From positions 4,583,501 through 4,647,500 of the forward strand of contig JACATO010000317.1 in assembly GCA_018389105.1 (NCBI GenBank): a DNA stretch of 64,000 bases, written 5' to 3'. A program made the position numbers and the translations under genes. The notes below the pieces were generated by a model, which saw nothing but the letters and a program-made list of their open reading frames with translations, made no database searches and had not been told where the DNA came from. Shown here piece by piece: positions 62,042 to 64,000 of this stretch. Positions within the stretch are counted from its first letter, which is position 1, and each line of letters opens with the position of its first letter. This stretch comes from Nautilus pompilius (lineage: Eukaryota; Mollusca; Cephalopoda; Nautilida; Nautilidae).

Positions 62042-64000
62042 CTGCAACAAAGCAGAACAAAACAATGGCAGCTGTTAAGTCTGCCAAAAGGAAAGGTAGT
62101 GTTCTGTGAAACCATGACAGTTCCTCTACATCTGCAAGTAGAGAAGGCAAAACACTTCCTCAACCTACGGAAAGCCGTATCATAAAACCTTCTGGATAAG
62201 GCTAAAGAGGGAAAAAAATGTAGCATTACAGTTAGCTTTTATTTTAATCTGTGCAAAGCAATTATAGTGTTGCTTTTGACTATCTTCAAGATACTATGAT
62301 AGCTGATCTCCAATGTTTCCTAGCTTGTTTTACTACTTGCTACTCAAAGCCATGAAACAATAACAAAACAACAAATAAATAAAATGTATTCATCAAATAG
62401 TCTTCATGCATGATGGCACTTGTCGAAAAGTGCTTGCAATAAGACTTGCAAAACACCCTCAGGTCTTTTCTGAGTCACTGCCAAAATGCTCAAACTCCAT
62501 TTGTCATTTGAAAGCTACAGACCAATAAGCAAAAATGACAATTCAAGCCAGTGTCACATTCCTAGTTTTTTCTTACAAAGAGAAAGCCCAAAGATAGATT
62601 GTTGCTCTTGCAGAATTTCCTTGCACAATAAGACTTGTTCCACAAGAAGAGTTTTTTTCTGATATTCCTTGATAACTGTGTGTTGGCTTCTATAGTTTGT
62701 GATCCTCCTCTAATCTTATTCTCCCCTTCTCTTTGGTAGTTTAATGCATTCTTGTAACTTTGTTACTGGTTTCTTGAATGTAAATAGCCTTAATTTGCAT
62801 TCGATTCTATAAACACAGCCCTCCAGCTGATCATTACCTGGTTTGATTTATCATATCTGAGGAGAGTTCCCAGAGAGAAACTAGATTTGTAAAATATTTT
62901 TCAGTTCTTTCATACTATCATTCGTGTTTTTCATTTGCCCTTAAAAAATAGTAGTAAAACAAAGACATGTTTTGGTACTGAACTGACCAAGTTAGTAGTT
63001 CATAAATTTTTCAAGCTGGCAGGTGGTGGTTTTGTCAACTACTGATGGTGAGAAATTGTTACTTCTCAACACTCTTCTAACATGCTGAAGTTTCCTACCC
63101 AAAAATGTATCATTGTGAATGTGGAAGGCTGTCAACTAATGAGTAAATGATTGACTGATTTCAAATTTGACAGATTATAAGATAGAAAATTTAGATATTG
63201 GTTGAAATGGGTATTTCCTATATATTTCAGTCCAAAATTTGTTCAAAGATAGGTCCTTTGTTATAGAAATGTCTACCAGATTTGTTTACTTCAGCTGACC
63301 ATATTTGCACATCAGCCACAATTTGAATATTTAAACCTTCAAGTTCTGCTGGCCCTGGCCATGGATAGAATGAGTGTGATAATTATCATTTAAGCCACAT
63401 ACTAAGTATTAAAACCCATTACATAAAGTGTGGCCTGATATTCCCCGTTTTCATGTAACCATAAGTTCACTGCTGACAACTGCTTCAGAATTTATCTACA
63501 ATGTGCAAACAGCTAAAACATGCCATCATTTACTGACTGCATCAGAATCACTTTTACACACACACTTTTAGATGTTACCTAATTTTTCTTTTTAACATTT
63601 ACTTCATAAAATTTACTATACTCAATATGTGGATGACAGTTTTGATAAGTTTTCTGAACAACTCTTTTCATATGACCAGCAACAATGTCATCTTGCTCTC
63701 AATGTACACAGGACTTGAAAGATTTTGTAGAGTTGAAATGTTTTACATCCTGATTACAGTATTATTATACATGTACAACCTGACTTAGCTAACATAGACA
63801 AGCTGCTCCCTAGCATATCTCCTGTGCAAAAGATAAACTAAATGAAGTATTCTCTTATTAACTTTTCAAACATTTACTAAATCAAAACAAATTTTTTATT
63901 AAAATTATGAAATTAACTCCTACTTTGACTAATTTCAAAGTCAAAGTTGAAACAACATTTAACAGCTGCATATAGCAGGATTTGTTTTCATTTAAAAAAC
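62042..64000 (-). other. CLCN2: CLCN2 intron running off the right edge
   Basis: The exon at 61916-62041 begins in phase 1 (its GT completes a Gly codon), so an upstream exon ending in G must lie beyond 64000. I looked for the preceding AAPIGG-type sequence here and did not find it. Weak reverse-transcriptase-like and GIY-YIG-like strings occur but are not convincing. Confidence 0.6.

Noticed and set aside
62400..63720. Penelope-like relic suggested by YVDDSF on the + strand near 63628 and IYIQETSNK on the - strand near 62790
   Set aside because: The two strings are on opposite strands, very short, and no continuous reverse transcriptase or GIY-YIG domain can be read.

Overview
The window is nuclear DNA from an invertebrate animal. 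It is AT-rich, its genes are split by many GT-AG introns, and it is dense in cut-and-paste DNA transposon relics (mariner, Tc1, pogo/Tigger, hAT types). A tandem-TIR gene, single-copy ALDH4A1 and CLCN2-type genes and this transposon set suggest a protostome (arthropod or mollusc). The exact group cannot be fixed from sequence alone.

Layout. (1) 119-2417, + strand: the 3' part of a gene encoding two tandem TIR domains and ending in a CaaX-like prenylation motif. (2) 2525-4030: intergenic DNA passing into a GC/CpG-rich promoter. (3) 4031-23743, + strand: a complete 15-exon gene for mitochondrial delta-1-pyrroline-5-carboxylate dehydrogenase (ALDH4A1), 568 codons with every exon phase consistent. 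Two mariner elements and a hAT-like repeat lie in its introns. (4) About 1.3 kb separates it from a convergent gene. (5) 25085-62041, - strand: 18 exons of a CLC-2-type chloride channel. They run from the pore helices through both CBS domains to the stop codon; the first exons lie beyond the right edge. Two of its introns use GC-AG instead of GT-AG splice sites.

The CLCN2 introns hold most of the mobile DNA. There is a 551-bp internally deleted mariner-class element with 35-bp terminal repeats, a ZMYM-type hAT relic, and a Tc1-like relic. A second Tc1-like element is split by a 2,890-bp element with perfect 15-bp terminal inverted repeats and an 8-bp target duplication. A Tigger relic and a 1.36-kb element from a poorly described protein family follow.

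The three host genes show no obvious shared pathway: ALDH4A1 acts in mitochondrial proline catabolism, CLCN2 is a plasma-membrane anion channel, and the TIR gene probably acts in innate immunity or NAD metabolism. The most unusual material is the prenylated-type tandem TIR protein, the nested 2,890-bp transposon, the 1.36-kb element and the two GC-AG introns. I see no bacterial-type operon, CRISPR array, rRNA or intact tRNA gene.
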